Of a stretch of DNA of 46,554 nucleotides, positions 7,092 through 15,488 are shown piece by piece. The DNA comes from Candidatus Gemmiger faecigallinarum (GTDB taxonomy: Bacteria; Bacillota; Clostridia; Oscillospirales; Ruminococcaceae): NCBI GenBank assembly GCA_019120395.1, contig DWVD01000106.1, positions 1 to 46,554 on the forward strand. The letters run 5' to 3'. How positions within the stretch are numbered: position 1 is the first letter of the stretch; each line of letters opens with the position of its first letter. The notes below the pieces were generated by a model that was not told the origin of the DNA, made no database searches, and saw only the letters and a program-made list of their open reading frames with translations. Made by a program: the position numbers and the translations under genes.

Positions 7092-8180
7092 ATGCCGCAG
7101 ACACAGACCATCCCGGCCGCCGGTCAGCCGCCCCGCCGCGTCTATGTGGACGCGATGAAAGGGCTGGGCATCATCCTGGTGGTGTGGGGCCATTTTGAGG
7201 AGTATTACCGGGGCACGTCGCCCCTGTTCAACGGCACCTTTGAGTGCATGTATCTGTTCCACATGGCGCTGTTCTGCCTGTGCAGCGGCCTGGTGGCCAA
7301 ATTCAACTGGAAAAAGCTGATCCTGCAGCAGGTCTGGCTTTACCTTGCCTGCCAGGCGCTTTTGATCCCCTTCCGCACCGCGGTGCTGACCGAGGACCTG
7401 GCCGCCGCCGGCGGCACGCTGACGGCGCTGCTGGTGCCCTGGCGGCATATGTGGTATCTTTACGCGCTGATCTTTTGGGAGCTGACGGTGCCTGTGCTGG
7501 CGCTGCTGCGGGATAAACTTGGCTTGCCCGGCAGGGCGGCGGGCTTTGCGGCGGCCGCCGCCGTAGGCCTGGCCGCCGGCTTTGTGGAATGGCCCTGGTC
7601 GCTCAACCGGGTGTTTGCTTTCTTTCCGTTTTTTGCGGCGGGCGTGCTGTTCCGGGACGAGGTCGACCGCTGGTTCCGCGCCGCCCGCAGGCTGCCGGCG
7701 CTGCGTCTGCTGCCGGGGCTTGCCTTTGCGGCGGTGTACGGCTTCTGGTTTGTCAGTATCCTGCGCGCGCCGGAACCGGTGTACGAGGGTGCCCGCATCT
7801 TCAACGACGTGGCCTACACCGCGGGCTACACCATCGCCGACCGGGCCATGTTCTACCTGATCGGTCTGGCCAGCGCGCTGGCGCTGATCGCGGTGCTGGG
7901 CAATGTGCGCGCCTTGGCGTCGCTGGGCAAGCGGACGCTGCCCATCTACATCATGCACATGCCGGTGTACACCTTTTTGGTGGAGCTGGGCTGCTACGAG
8001 GCGGCCGGCGGCAAGGGCGTGCCGGCGGTGGCCGGCTGGGTGTTTTTGGCGGCGGGCGGCTGCGTCTGCCTGTTCGGCGCAAAGCCTGTGACCGCGGTGT
8101 TCGGCTTTGCGGCCAACCTGTGGTACAAGGTGCTGCCGGGGCTGGCAAAACGGGCGGGGGACGCCGGCGCAAAAGCCTGA
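7092..8180 (+). CDS. Acyltransferase 3 family membrane protein
   Basis: The 362-residue polytopic protein starts at a Met preceded by AAAGGAG. The N-terminal stretch YVDAMKGLGIILVVWGHFEEYY is the acyltransferase-3 signature, with the putative catalytic His in WGH. About ten hydrophobic segments follow, and a late LGKRTLPIYIMHMPVYTFL segment is also typical. Members transfer acyl groups (often acetyl) to cell-surface polysaccharides at the membrane. It is transcribed after the PglD-like gene and ends at a strong bidirectional terminator. The substrate is unknown. Confidence 0.85.
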   Translation: MPQTQTIPAAGQPPRRVYVDAMKGLGIILVVWGHFEEYYRGTSPLFNGTFECMYLFHMALFCLCSGLVAKFNWKKLILQQVWLYLACQALLIPFRTAVLTEDLAAAGGTLTALLVPWRHMWYLYALIFWELTVPVLALLRDKLGLPGRAAGFAAAAAVGLAAGFVEWPWSLNRVFAFFPFFAAGVLFRDEVDRWFRAARRLPALRLLPGLAFAAVYGFWFVSILRAPEPVYEGARIFNDVAYTAGYTIADRAMFYLIGLASALALIAVLGNVRALASLGKRTLPIYIMHMPVYTFLVELGCYEAAGGKGVPAVAGWVFLAAGGCVCLFGAKPVTAVFGFAANLWYKVLPGLAKRAGDAGAKA

Positions 8181-8190
8181 GACCCGCCGA

Positions 8191-8244
8191 AAAAACAACA
8201 GCAGGGGAGACTGCCCGCCCGGCAGCGCCCCTGCTGTTGTTTTT
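8191..8244. terminator. Bidirectional terminator between convergent genes
   Basis: A stem of about 17 bp (arms 8191-8207 and 8228-8244) flanked by an A-run on the left and a T-run on the right. It serves the plus-strand acyltransferase gene and the minus-strand kinase gene. Confidence 0.9.
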
Positions 8245-8301
8245 CGCTTTGCAGCATGCCGCGCCCGGGCGGCGGGGCGTGCCAAACGCTTTGGCCGCCG
8301 G

Positions 8302-8811
8302 TCAGCTGGAGGAATGCGCGACCCAGAACGCTTCCGCCTCTGCCCGGCTGCGGAAGGTTATGACCCTGCGCCCGGCGCGGTACTGCTCCAGCAGGCGGAG
8401 GATCTCCGGCAGCTGGTCGGCGGGGAAATCCCGGATATACTGCAAAAACTCCTCGTCCGGCTCTTCCTCCACCCAGGGCATGTCCTCCCGCGGCTGACCC
8501 ATGCGGGCGGCCACGCCGGCCAAGCAGACGTCCACCGGCAGGTCCAGGAAAAAGACGGTGTCGCACCGGGCCAGCCGCGGTTCCAGCGTGCGCAGATAGT
8601 TGCCGTCGATGATCCAGCGGTCGCCCGCCGTCAGCTCCGCCACGCGGGCGTCGAATTCCTCGCGGGGGATGTTGGTCTTGTCCGGCCTGTGCCAGATGCG
8701 GTCCAGGTAATAAAGCGGCAACCCGGTAGTATCCCGCAGCCGGCGGGCAAAGGTACTTTTGCCCGCACCGGGGCAGCCGATGACCAGCACGCGTTTCATG
8801 GATGAAAGCAT
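8302..8811 (-). CDS. Small P-loop nucleotide kinase (FlaR/adenylate kinase-like)
   Basis: The 169-residue protein has an N-terminal Walker A GCPGAGKST, then YYLDRIWHRP, WIIDGNYLRTL and TVFFLDLP. This resembles the proteins annotated as DNA topology modulation protein FlaR or adenylate-kinase-like, a family of poorly defined substrate. The start at 8811 has AAGAGGTG 5 bases upstream; a Met four codons later (MKRVLVIG) is an alternative. It lies 68 bases downstream of murE but behind an intrinsic terminator, so it is not firmly co-transcribed. Exact phosphoacceptor unknown. Confidence 0.75.
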   Translation of the reverse strand: MLSSMKRVLVIGCPGAGKSTFARRLRDTTGLPLYYLDRIWHRPDKTNIPREEFDARVAELTAGDRWIIDGNYLRTLEPRLARCDTVFFLDLPVDVCLAGVAARMGQPREDMPWVEEEPDEEFLQYIRDFPADQLPEILRLLEQYRAGRRVITFRSRAEAEAFWVAHSSS

Positions 8812-8839
8812 AGTACACCTCTTAACTGTTGGTCAAAGC

Positions 8840-8864
8840 AAAAAGCCGATGCCTGCGCACCGGC
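8840..8864 (-). terminator. Terminator after murE
   Basis: Minus-strand hairpin with arms 8864-8857 and 8852-8845 (one G-U pair), followed by TTTTT at 8844-8840. It lies 16 bases downstream of the murE stop. Confidence 0.75.
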
Positions 8865-8879
8865 CTTTTGTTTTGTGTC

Positions 8880-10373
8880 TCACTCGACGCCCTTTTCCGC
8901 CGCGTACTCCTCGATCAGTTCCCGCTCCAAAAACGGCGTCTTGACGCCCTCGCGGTCGCGGTAGGCCTCGTGGCCCTTGCCGATCACGGCGATCATGTCG
9001 CCCTCCTGCGCGTGGTCGATGGCGTAGTGCAGCGCGTCCAGCCGGTCGGGGATCTCCACGTATTCTGCATTGGGATTGCCCTTCTGCATGCCCACCTTGA
9101 TGTCGGCGATGATATCCTCCACCTTTTCAAAGCGGTTGTTGTCCTCGGTCAGGATGCAGAAATCCGCCAGTTTGGCGCAGACCTCGCCCATGCCGTAGCG
9201 GCGCAGCTTGCTGCGGTTGCCGCCGCAGCCGAACACCACCACCAGCCGGTGGGGCCGGTAGGCGCGCAGCGTCTCCATCAGGCTCTCGGTGGCGGCCTCG
9301 TTGTGGGCGTAATCCAAAAGGATGGTAAACTTGTGGCTGACGGGCACCAGCTCCACCCGACCCTTGACGATGGTGCTGCCCAGGCCCTGATGGATGGCCG
9401 CGTCCGGCACGCCCAGCTCTCTGGCTGCGGCGATGGTGGCCAGCGCGTTGTAGATGCTGAACTGCCCCGGCATGTTCACCTTCACGTCCATATCGTCCCT
9501 GCCGGATACATGGAAAGCCACGCCCAGCATCGTCTTGCTGCGCAGCAGCTCGTAGTTTTCGTCGGCGCGGTAGTCGGCGTCGGGGGTGTGGATGCCGTAG
9601 GTCACCAGGCGGCAGGTGTGGCCTTCCAACAGGGCGGGGGCGTTCTCGTCGTCGGCGTTCACCACGCCCACCTCGCACCGGCGGAACAGCTGGCCTTTCC
9701 AGCCGCGGTACTCCTCAAAGCTCTGGTGCTCGCCGGGGCCGATGTGGTCGGGGTACAGGTTGGTGAACACGCCCACCTTGTAGCGGATGCCCGCCACCCG
9801 GTCCATCATCAGCCCCTGGCTGGATACCTCCATCACGCAGGCGTCGCAGCCGGCGTCGGCCAGCTGGCGCAGAATGCGCTGCAGGTCGTAGCTTTCGGGG
9901 GTGGTATTGTTCAGGTCATAGTGGTGGTTGGGATAGTAGACGCCGTTTGTGCCGATCATGCCCACCTTGTGGCCGCCGGCTTCCAGCACCGCTTTGATCA
10001 TGTGGGTGGTGGTGGTCTTGCCCTTGGTGCCGGTCACGCCGATCATCGTCATTTCGCCGGCCGGATGGCCGAACCAGGCGGTGGACAGCATGGCCAGCGC
10101 ATAGCGGGTATTGGGCGTTTGCAGGATCGTCACGTCGGGCAGGGCGGCCAGCACCTCCGGCGCCAGATCGTGCTGGATCACCAGCGTTCTGGCGCCCCGG
10201 GCCGCCACGTCGGCGGCAAAGTCGTGGCTGTCCCGCTGGGTGCCCACGATGCAGACAAACAGGCCGCCCGGCGTCATCTTGCGGGAATCGTAGTAAATGT
10301 CGGTCACTTCGGTGTTCAGGCTGCCCTGCACCAGGGTATAGGGCAGCTCCTTGACCAGTTGTTTCAAAAGCAT
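8880..10373 (-). CDS. murE: UDP-N-acetylmuramoyl-tripeptide synthetase (MurE family)
   Basis: Adds the third stem-peptide residue to UDP-MurNAc-Ala-Glu in the cytoplasm. The 497 residues show all Mur ligase marks: IGVTGTKGKTTTTHM (ATP loop), NNTTPESYDLQ, EVSSQGL, YRGWKGQLF with the carbamylated-Lys region, VVFGCGGNRSKLRR and IGKGHE. The substrate-selecting loop reads TEDNNRFE where meso-diaminopimelate enzymes have DNPR. The start is ATG 10373 with a GAGGTG site 6 bases away; the in-frame GTG three codons earlier would overlap that site. It follows asnB by 10 bases. It could be the sole MurE or a MurE-like paralogue, so the amino acid it adds is uncertain. Confidence 0.88.
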   Translation of the reverse strand: MLLKQLVKELPYTLVQGSLNTEVTDIYYDSRKMTPGGLFVCIVGTQRDSHDFAADVAARGARTLVIQHDLAPEVLAALPDVTILQTPNTRYALAMLSTAWFGHPAGEMTMIGVTGTKGKTTTTHMIKAVLEAGGHKVGMIGTNGVYYPNHHYDLNNTTPESYDLQRILRQLADAGCDACVMEVSSQGLMMDRVAGIRYKVGVFTNLYPDHIGPGEHQSFEEYRGWKGQLFRRCEVGVVNADDENAPALLEGHTCRLVTYGIHTPDADYRADENYELLRSKTMLGVAFHVSGRDDMDVKVNMPGQFSIYNALATIAAARELGVPDAAIHQGLGSTIVKGRVELVPVSHKFTILLDYAHNEAATESLMETLRAYRPHRLVVVFGCGGNRSKLRRYGMGEVCAKLADFCILTEDNNRFEKVEDIIADIKVGMQKGNPNAEYVEIPDRLDALHYAIDHAQEGDMIAVIGKGHEAYRDREGVKTPFLERELIEEYAAEKGVE

Positions 10374-10383
10374 GGCGCTCACC

Positions 10384-12216
10384 TCACCGCTTCACAAAAT
10401 ATTCGTCGTACCAGACCAGGAAGATGAACACGCACCAGATCTGCCGCCAGTTGTCCCGCTTGCCCGAGATATGCTGGTCCAGCATCCGGTTCAGCTCCCT
10501 GACGTTGAAGAATTCGGCGGCGGCCGGCGTGTTGAAAGCCTCCCGCACGCGGGAAGCATAGGTCTCGTCCCGCAGCCAGGCGCGCACCGGCACAGGGAAG
10601 CCCAGCTTTTTCTTGTCGGCGGTACGGGCAGGGATGGTCTTTTCGGCCGCGCCGCGCATGGCGATCTTGGTCTGGCCGGCGTTGACCTTGTGCTCGGCAG
10701 GGATGCGGCAGGCGACCTCGAATACCTTCCGGTCCAAAAACGGCACCCGCAGCTCCAGGCTGTTGGCCATGCTCATCTTGTCGGCTTTCAGCAGGATGTC
10801 GCCCACCATCCACAGGTTCAGGTCGCAGGTCTCCATCCGGGTCACCGGGTCCTGACCGCTGGTCTGGTCAAAGTAAGGCCGGGACAGGTCGGTGGGCTTG
10901 ACGGCGCCGGAATACTGCTTCAAAAGCTGCTTTTTGCGCCGCTCGCCCATCAGGTTGGTGTTGCCGATGTAGCGCTCCTCCAGCGGGCGGCCGCGCCGCA
11001 CCAGAAAGTTGACGCCGTGCACCGGGGGCAGGCACTCGGCCACCGCGCCGATGACCCGGCGCAGCCAAAGGGGCAGCCTGTCGTACCAGCTGACGGTAAA
11101 AGGCTCCTTGTAGATGTTGTAGCCGCCGAAAAATTCGTCGGCGCCCTCGCCGGACAGGCAGACCTTGACCTGCCTGGCGGCTTCCCGGTTGACGAAGTAC
11201 AGCGCCGCCGAGGCCGCGTCGGCCAGCGGTTCGTCCATGTGGTACTGGATCTTGCCCAGGTTTTCCCAGTACTCCTCCGGCGTGATGCGGTAAGCAAAAT
11301 TTTTGACGCCGATCACCGACGAAAACTCGCTGGCGTAGTCGGTCTCGTCGTACTGTTTGTCGGCAAAACCGACGGTGAAGGTCTTATCCACATGGGCCAG
11401 CGCGGCCATATAGCTGGAATCCACGCCGGAAGAAAGGAAACTGCCCACCTCCACGTCTGCGATCTTGTGGGCGGCCACGCTTTCTTTCATCGCGGCGCTG
11501 ATAGCGTCCTCCCACTGGGCCAGCGTCGGCTCGTGGTCGGGGGTGAAGGCGGGCTGCCAGTAGCGCTGCACGGTGACCTTGCCGTCCTTCCACTCCAGCC
11601 AGTGGGCGGGCAGCAACTTTTTCACGCCCTGGAAGAAGGTGTTCTCGCCCGGCGAATACTGGTAGGAAAGATACAGCTCCAGCTGGTCCCGGTTCAGCTC
11701 TTTTTTGAATTCCGGGTGGGCCAGGAAGCTCTTGATCTCGCTGCCGAACATCAGGGTGCCGGTTTCCGGCGCAATATAATAGTACAGCGGCTTGATGCCA
11801 AAGTGGTCGCGGGCGCAAAACAGCGTCTGGCTGGTTTTGTCCCACAAAGCGAAGGTGAACATGCCACGCAAGCGGGCCAGCAGCTCGTGCCCCCATTCCT
11901 CGTAGCCGTGCAGCAGCACTTCGGTGTCGCTGCGGGTGGCAAAGGTATGGCCGGCCGCCAGCAATTTCTCGCGCAGCGCCTGGAAATTGTAGATCTCGCC
12001 GTTGAACACCACGGCCAGGCTGCCGTCCTCGTTGAACATGGGCTGCTTGCCGCCCTCCAGGTCAATGATGGACAGCCGCCGGTGGCCCAGCGCGGCGGGG
12101 CCGTCGATAAAATGCCCCTCGCCGTCCGGGCCGCGGTGGGCGATGCGGTCGGTCATGCCCTGCAAAATTTCCTGCATGTCGGCGCGCGCGCCGACAAAAC
12201 CAACAATTCCACACAT
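10384..12216 (-). CDS. asnB: Asparagine synthetase, glutamine-hydrolysing
   Basis: Makes asparagine from aspartate, ATP and glutamine. The start must be the Met at 12216, because the next residue is the catalytic Cys (MCGIVGFVG). It has an AGAGGAAA site; the open frame extends 8 codons upstream without family support. Glutaminase residues RLSIIDL and FNGEIYN and the synthetase P-loop SSGVDSS are present, as are GEGADEFFGGY and LRVPFLDRK. The 610-residue length matches the family. It is followed 10 bases later by murE, so they are likely one transcript, linking Asn supply and wall synthesis only by position. Confidence 0.95.
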   Translation of the reverse strand: MCGIVGFVGARADMQEILQGMTDRIAHRGPDGEGHFIDGPAALGHRRLSIIDLEGGKQPMFNEDGSLAVVFNGEIYNFQALREKLLAAGHTFATRSDTEVLLHGYEEWGHELLARLRGMFTFALWDKTSQTLFCARDHFGIKPLYYYIAPETGTLMFGSEIKSFLAHPEFKKELNRDQLELYLSYQYSPGENTFFQGVKKLLPAHWLEWKDGKVTVQRYWQPAFTPDHEPTLAQWEDAISAAMKESVAAHKIADVEVGSFLSSGVDSSYMAALAHVDKTFTVGFADKQYDETDYASEFSSVIGVKNFAYRITPEEYWENLGKIQYHMDEPLADAASAALYFVNREAARQVKVCLSGEGADEFFGGYNIYKEPFTVSWYDRLPLWLRRVIGAVAECLPPVHGVNFLVRRGRPLEERYIGNTNLMGERRKKQLLKQYSGAVKPTDLSRPYFDQTSGQDPVTRMETCDLNLWMVGDILLKADKMSMANSLELRVPFLDRKVFEVACRIPAEHKVNAGQTKIAMRGAAEKTIPARTADKKKLGFPVPVRAWLRDETYASRVREAFNTPAAAEFFNVRELNRMLDQHISGKRDNWRQIWCVFIFLVWYDEYFVKR

Positions 12217-12259
12217 ATTCGGGTTTCCTCTGTCTCTCAATTAGTGGTAGGTATGGTTT

Positions 12260-12288
12260 ATTATACACAATTGCCGGGCGCTTGAAAA
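12260..12288 (-). promoter_or_regulatory. Promoter of asnB-murE
   Basis: Minus-strand TATAAT (12265-12260) with TTTTCA (12288-12283) 17 bases upstream. The -10 lies 44 bases ahead of the asnB start. Confidence 0.65.
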
Positions 12289-12458
12289 GCGTCCGGCTTG
12301 TAAAATCTGGAAATGAAACCGCGGCGTCAGAAACGGCGCCGCGCCAAAAGGTCGATGTTTGGGCAAAAATGCCGAGCGGCCGCAGGAAATGACGCGGCCG
12401 TCCGTTTTGCCCCGCGGCGCGGGAGATTTTTCGAAAAGCGGTCCCGCCGGGCAAGGGG

Positions 12459-14072
12459 TCACTCGCCGCCGCTTTGGGACGACGCGTCGGCCGCGGGGGT
12501 AGGCTCCGCCGTTTCGCCGGCGATCCACACATCCACAACGGTGGCGCTGGCGTCGAACCGCTCGCCGGCTTCCACGCTGCAATAGACCACGCAGCCGGGG
12601 ACATAGCTGCCGTCGTTTTCCATGATCATCATGCGGTAGTTGATGTCGTAGCTGTCCAGGGCCTTGATGGCGTTGTCCTGGGTGTAGCTGATGATATTGG
12701 GCATCTCCATCAGGTTGGGGCCCAGGCTGACCACGATCTCGACCACGGGGTTGTCCTCTGTCTGCAGCGAATTGGCGGCGGGCGTCTGGGACAGGATGGT
12801 GCCGGCTTCCTCCGTCGAGTATTCCTCGGTCGGCACAAACCGGTATTGGGCATACAGGTCGGAACTTTGGAGCTCGTCATAGTTCTGGCCGACAAAATTC
12901 GGGATGAGCTGAACGTCGGCAATCGGGGTGGGGGAGGGCTGCGCCGTCTCGGACCGGGAACTGCCGGACGCGGCGTTGCCGCTTGCCGTCAGGGAGGAGA
13001 GCAGGCTCCAGAGCAGCAGCACCGCCAGGATCACGATCACGACCATGGCCGCGCCCAGGATCTTTTTGGTGGAGACCTGCGGCTCGCCGGTCTCGAACAT
13101 GGCGTTGGCCACGCTGGGGTTGGCCAGCGCGCTCATCAGCTCGGGCACGGTCTGCATCCGCTTGGCCGGGTCCAGACGCATGGCGCAGGACAGGACCTGC
13201 GAAAAGTAGGTGGGCACCCCCGATTCCAGGCTGTGGGCGGATTCCAGGCTGTCCCGCACCCGGCGCTGCGGCGCAGAGACCGGGGTCTGGCCGGTCACCA
13301 GCCGGTAGGTCACGGCCGCCAGCGCATACACGTCGGTGTATCTGCCGGAGAATTCGGCGGCCGAATACTGCTCCGGCGCGGCATAGCCGGCGTACAGCTG
13401 GCTTTTCAGCTCGCTGCCGCCGGTGCGCAGCGCAAGCGTGCCGTAGCCGGTCAGCATGGCGGTGCCGTCGATGGGCAGCAGGATGTTGTCCGGGCAGATG
13501 CCCCGGTGGATCAGTCCCGATTTGTGCAACAGGGCGACGCCCTCCATCACCGGCTGCAGCAGGGTGCGGGCCTCGGCCGGGGTGAGCGGACGGGATTTCA
13601 GCGAGAGGTAATGGGTCAGGGTCATGCCCTTCTCGCTCTCCTCGATGCTGTAAACGGTGTTGTTTTCCTCCAGCACATCCACAATGCGGGAAAGCCCGGT
13701 CGCGGGCGTCAGGCGCTTTAAGTCGTCAAACAGGTCCTTGAAGTCCATCCGGCTGGTTTTGAACAGGACTTCGCGCCCGGCTTTGGGCATCAGGGCGCCG
13801 TCGGCGCTGCGGCCGTTGCACAGGGTGACGGGAAAATATTCCTTGATGCGGACAAACCGTGTTTCGGCGTTGTCGACGCCGCGATAGCACAGGCCGTCTC
13901 CGTCGGCGCTCAGGTATTTGCCGATGGTATAGCGCCCGGCCAGCTGGGTGCCGAAAGGCAGCGCGCCTTCCGGGTTCTGGTTGTCCAGGCTTTTGCCGCA
14001 ATGGGGGCACAGACCGTGGAAATCCATCTCGATGGGTTCCAGGCAGTGCGGGCAGGGAACGTGATGCATCAT
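12459..14072 (-). CDS. Membrane-anchored PASTA protein with degenerate Ser/Thr kinase domain (predicted pseudokinase)
   Basis: The 537 residues comprise an N-terminal zinc ribbon (CPHC at 7-10 and CPHC at 22-25), a kinase-like domain (about 48-320), a transmembrane segment (about 338-360), a Ser/Pro/Thr linker and two PASTA-like repeats (about 386-450 and 453-518). The beta-3 lysine (VRIKEYFP, Lys77), Asn196, AAPEQY and the DVYA segment remain. The catalytic loop reads HRGICPDN, so the HRD aspartate is Gly191. The DFG position reads GYG (209-211). Both residues needed for catalysis and Mg binding are lost, so it is probably a pseudokinase sensing wall fragments or binding partners. The start at 14072 has an AAAGGAG site. 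No PP2C phosphatase is adjacent. Confidence 0.85.
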   Translation of the reverse strand: MMHHVPCPHCLEPIEMDFHGLCPHCGKSLDNQNPEGALPFGTQLAGRYTIGKYLSADGDGLCYRGVDNAETRFVRIKEYFPVTLCNGRSADGALMPKAGREVLFKTSRMDFKDLFDDLKRLTPATGLSRIVDVLEENNTVYSIEESEKGMTLTHYLSLKSRPLTPAEARTLLQPVMEGVALLHKSGLIHRGICPDNILLPIDGTAMLTGYGTLALRTGGSELKSQLYAGYAAPEQYSAAEFSGRYTDVYALAAVTYRLVTGQTPVSAPQRRVRDSLESAHSLESGVPTYFSQVLSCAMRLDPAKRMQTVPELMSALANPSVANAMFETGEPQVSTKKILGAAMVVIVILAVLLLWSLLSSLTASGNAASGSSRSETAQPSPTPIADVQLIPNFVGQNYDELQSSDLYAQYRFVPTEEYSTEEAGTILSQTPAANSLQTEDNPVVEIVVSLGPNLMEMPNIISYTQDNAIKALDSYDINYRMMIMENDGSYVPGCVVYCSVEAGERFDASATVVDVWIAGETAEPTPAADASSQSGGE

Positions 14073-14164
14073 CCGGTCATTCTCCTTTGTCTCTCGTTTC
14101 AGTATGGCCCGGATGGGCGGCGGATACCGGCGGCATGGCAAAGCCGCGGCGCAAAACTTTCATC

Positions 14165-14208
14165 AAAAAACGGCCTGCGGCCACCCGAAGCGGGGCGGCG
14201 ACAGGCCG
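14165..14208 (-). terminator. Terminator after yebC
   Basis: Minus-strand stem CGGCCTG / CAGGCCG (14208-14202 and 14177-14171), with further internal pairing, followed by TTTTTT at 14170-14165. Confidence 0.85.
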
Positions 14209-14272
14209 TGTCCGGCAAACCATGGGCCGGCGGCTGCCATCTGAAAAGCAACGCTGCCCGGTGGCCGGGGGA

Positions 14273-15010
14273 TCAGCGATCCAGGTCGCCCTCGTTTTCC
14301 AGGTTATGCCAGGCGTTCTGCACGTCGTCGTCGTCGTCCAGCGCATCCAGCAGCTTGGCCATGTTGGCCATCTGGTCGGGATCGGTCAGCGTATTGGTGG
14401 TGGTGGGCACCATGGCCACGTCGGCGGAGATAAAGCTGTAACCCTTCTGCTGCAGCGCGTCGCACACGGCGCTGAAATCGTCGGGAGAGGTGGTGACCTC
14501 GGCGGCGTCCTCGCTGGCGTCAAAATCCTCGGCGCCGGCGTCCAGAGCGTCCATCATGGCCTCGTCGGCGTCCTTGCCCTCCAGATCCAGCACGATCACG
14601 CCTTTCTGATTGAACAGGAAGCCCACGCAGCCCATGTTGCCCAGGTTGCCGCCGAATTTGTCAAAATAATGGCGCATGTTGGCCGCGGTGCGGTTGCGGT
14701 TGTCGGTCAGGGTCTCGACCATGACCGCGATGCCGCCGGGGCCGTAGCCCTCGTAGGTAATGGCCTCGTACTCGGTGCGGTCGCCGCCCTCGGCGCGCTT
14801 GATGGTGCGCTGGATGTTGTCGTTGGGAACGTTGTTGGCCTTGGCCTTGCTGATCAGCGCGGCCAGTTTGCTGTTGGAAGCCGGGTCGCTGCCGCCCTCA
14901 CGCACGGCGACGCTGATCTCGCGGCCGATCTTGGTGAAGATCTTGGCGCGGGCGCCGTCGGTCTTTTCCTTCTTGCGCTTGATGTTGTTCCATTTGCTGT
15001 GTCCGGACAT
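14273..15010 (-). CDS. yebC: YebC/PmpR family DNA-binding or translation-associated protein
   Basis: The 245-residue protein starts MSGHSKWNNIKRKKEKTDGARAKIFTKIGREI, the invariant N-terminus of the YebC/TACO1 family, and continues with YEGYGPGGIAVMVE and NRTAANMRHYFDKFGG. The family has been described both as transcription regulators and as factors relieving ribosome stalling, so the exact role is open. The acidic C-terminus (DALDDDDDVQ) is usual. The frame extends 115 codons upstream through non-coding sequence; the Met at 15010 is chosen by family alignment and a GGGGGA site. Flanked by its own promoter and terminator, hence monocistronic. Confidence 0.95.
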   Translation of the reverse strand: MSGHSKWNNIKRKKEKTDGARAKIFTKIGREISVAVREGGSDPASNSKLAALISKAKANNVPNDNIQRTIKRAEGGDRTEYEAITYEGYGPGGIAVMVETLTDNRNRTAANMRHYFDKFGGNLGNMGCVGFLFNQKGVIVLDLEGKDADEAMMDALDAGAEDFDASEDAAEVTTSPDDFSAVCDALQQKGYSFISADVAMVPTTTNTLTDPDQMANMAKLLDALDDDDDVQNAWHNLENEGDLDR

Positions 15011-15155
15011 GGATGTTCCCCCTATAATCTGGTTATTCTCTGGGCCGAAATCCACGGTCCAGCATATTTTATCGCCGCTGCCGCGCCGGACGCGGCGGGC
15101 AAAGATCCGCGCGCAGGCCGGTGCCGGCGCACAAAACCACATATTACAATAAGAC

Positions 15156-15184
15156 AGTATAGCACATCTGCCCGCGGGTTTCAA
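15156..15184 (-). promoter_or_regulatory. Promoter of yebC
   Basis: Minus-strand TTGAAA (15184-15179), a 17-base spacer and TATACT (15161-15156), with TGC giving an extended -10. This predicts a 5' UTR of about 140 bases. The rest of the 15011-15318 gap holds this UTR and the divergent tRNA promoter. Confidence 0.75.
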
Positions 15185-15258
15185 TCTCCGCCTTGTGGAG
15201 ATTTTTCGCAGCCCGGCGGACATTTTTGCGCAAAATATACTTTTTTGCAAACAAACCC

Positions 15259-15287
15259 TTGACAAACCGCCACAAATTGGGTATGCT
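15259..15287 (+). promoter_or_regulatory. Promoter of tRNA-Trp
   Basis: TTGACA (15259-15264), a 17-base spacer and TATGCT (15282-15287), 32 bases ahead of the tRNA. Confidence 0.85.
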
Positions 15288-15318
15288 ATTAAAGCGCTCT
15301 CCGCGAGGGGAGAAAGAT

Positions 15319-15394
15319 AGGGGCATAGCTCAGTTGGTAGAGCAGCGGTCTCCAAAACCGCGTGCCGAGGGTTCGAATCCTTCTACCCCTGCCA
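15319..15394 (+). tRNA. trnW: tRNA-Trp (anticodon CCA)
   Basis: A 76-base cloverleaf with encoded CCA end. The acceptor stem is AGGGGCA against TACCCCT with one C-A mismatch. The D arm is GCTC...GAGC. The anticodon stem GCGGT/ACCGC encloses CTCCAAA, giving anticodon CCA. The T arm carries GGTTCGAATCC. It has its own strong promoter and an immediate terminator, so it is a single-tRNA transcription unit. Confidence 0.97.
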
Positions 15395-15396
15395 AG

Positions 15397-15430
15397 GCCG
15401 CGTACCTGTGATCCGGGTACGCGGCTTTTT
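15397..15430 (+). terminator. Terminator of tRNA-Trp
   Basis: 10-bp stem GCCGCGTACC (15397-15406) / GGTACGCGGC (15416-15425) followed by TTTTT, 2 bases after the tRNA CCA. Confidence 0.9.
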
Positions 15431-15459
15431 GCTGCGGGCTGTGTCGGCGAAACTTTCCG

Positions 15460-15488
15460 TTGTCCAGCAGGCCGGTATGTGCTATACT
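15460..15488 (+). promoter_or_regulatory. Distal promoter upstream of the DUF177 gene
   Basis: TTGTCC (15460-15465), a 17-base spacer and TATACT (15483-15488) with TGC ahead of it. Transcription would cross 15495-15600, a GC-rich region without a convincing ORF that ends in a T-run at 15591-15598. It is either a second promoter for DUF177-rpmF or the start of a short RNA. Confidence 0.5.

Noticed and set aside
12366-12433. Terminator candidates between asnB and the pseudokinase gene
   Set aside because: GC-rich inverted repeats exist (for example 12377-12383 with 12394-12400), but the T-run is displaced, so none is convincing enough to list. The gap otherwise holds only the asnB promoter.
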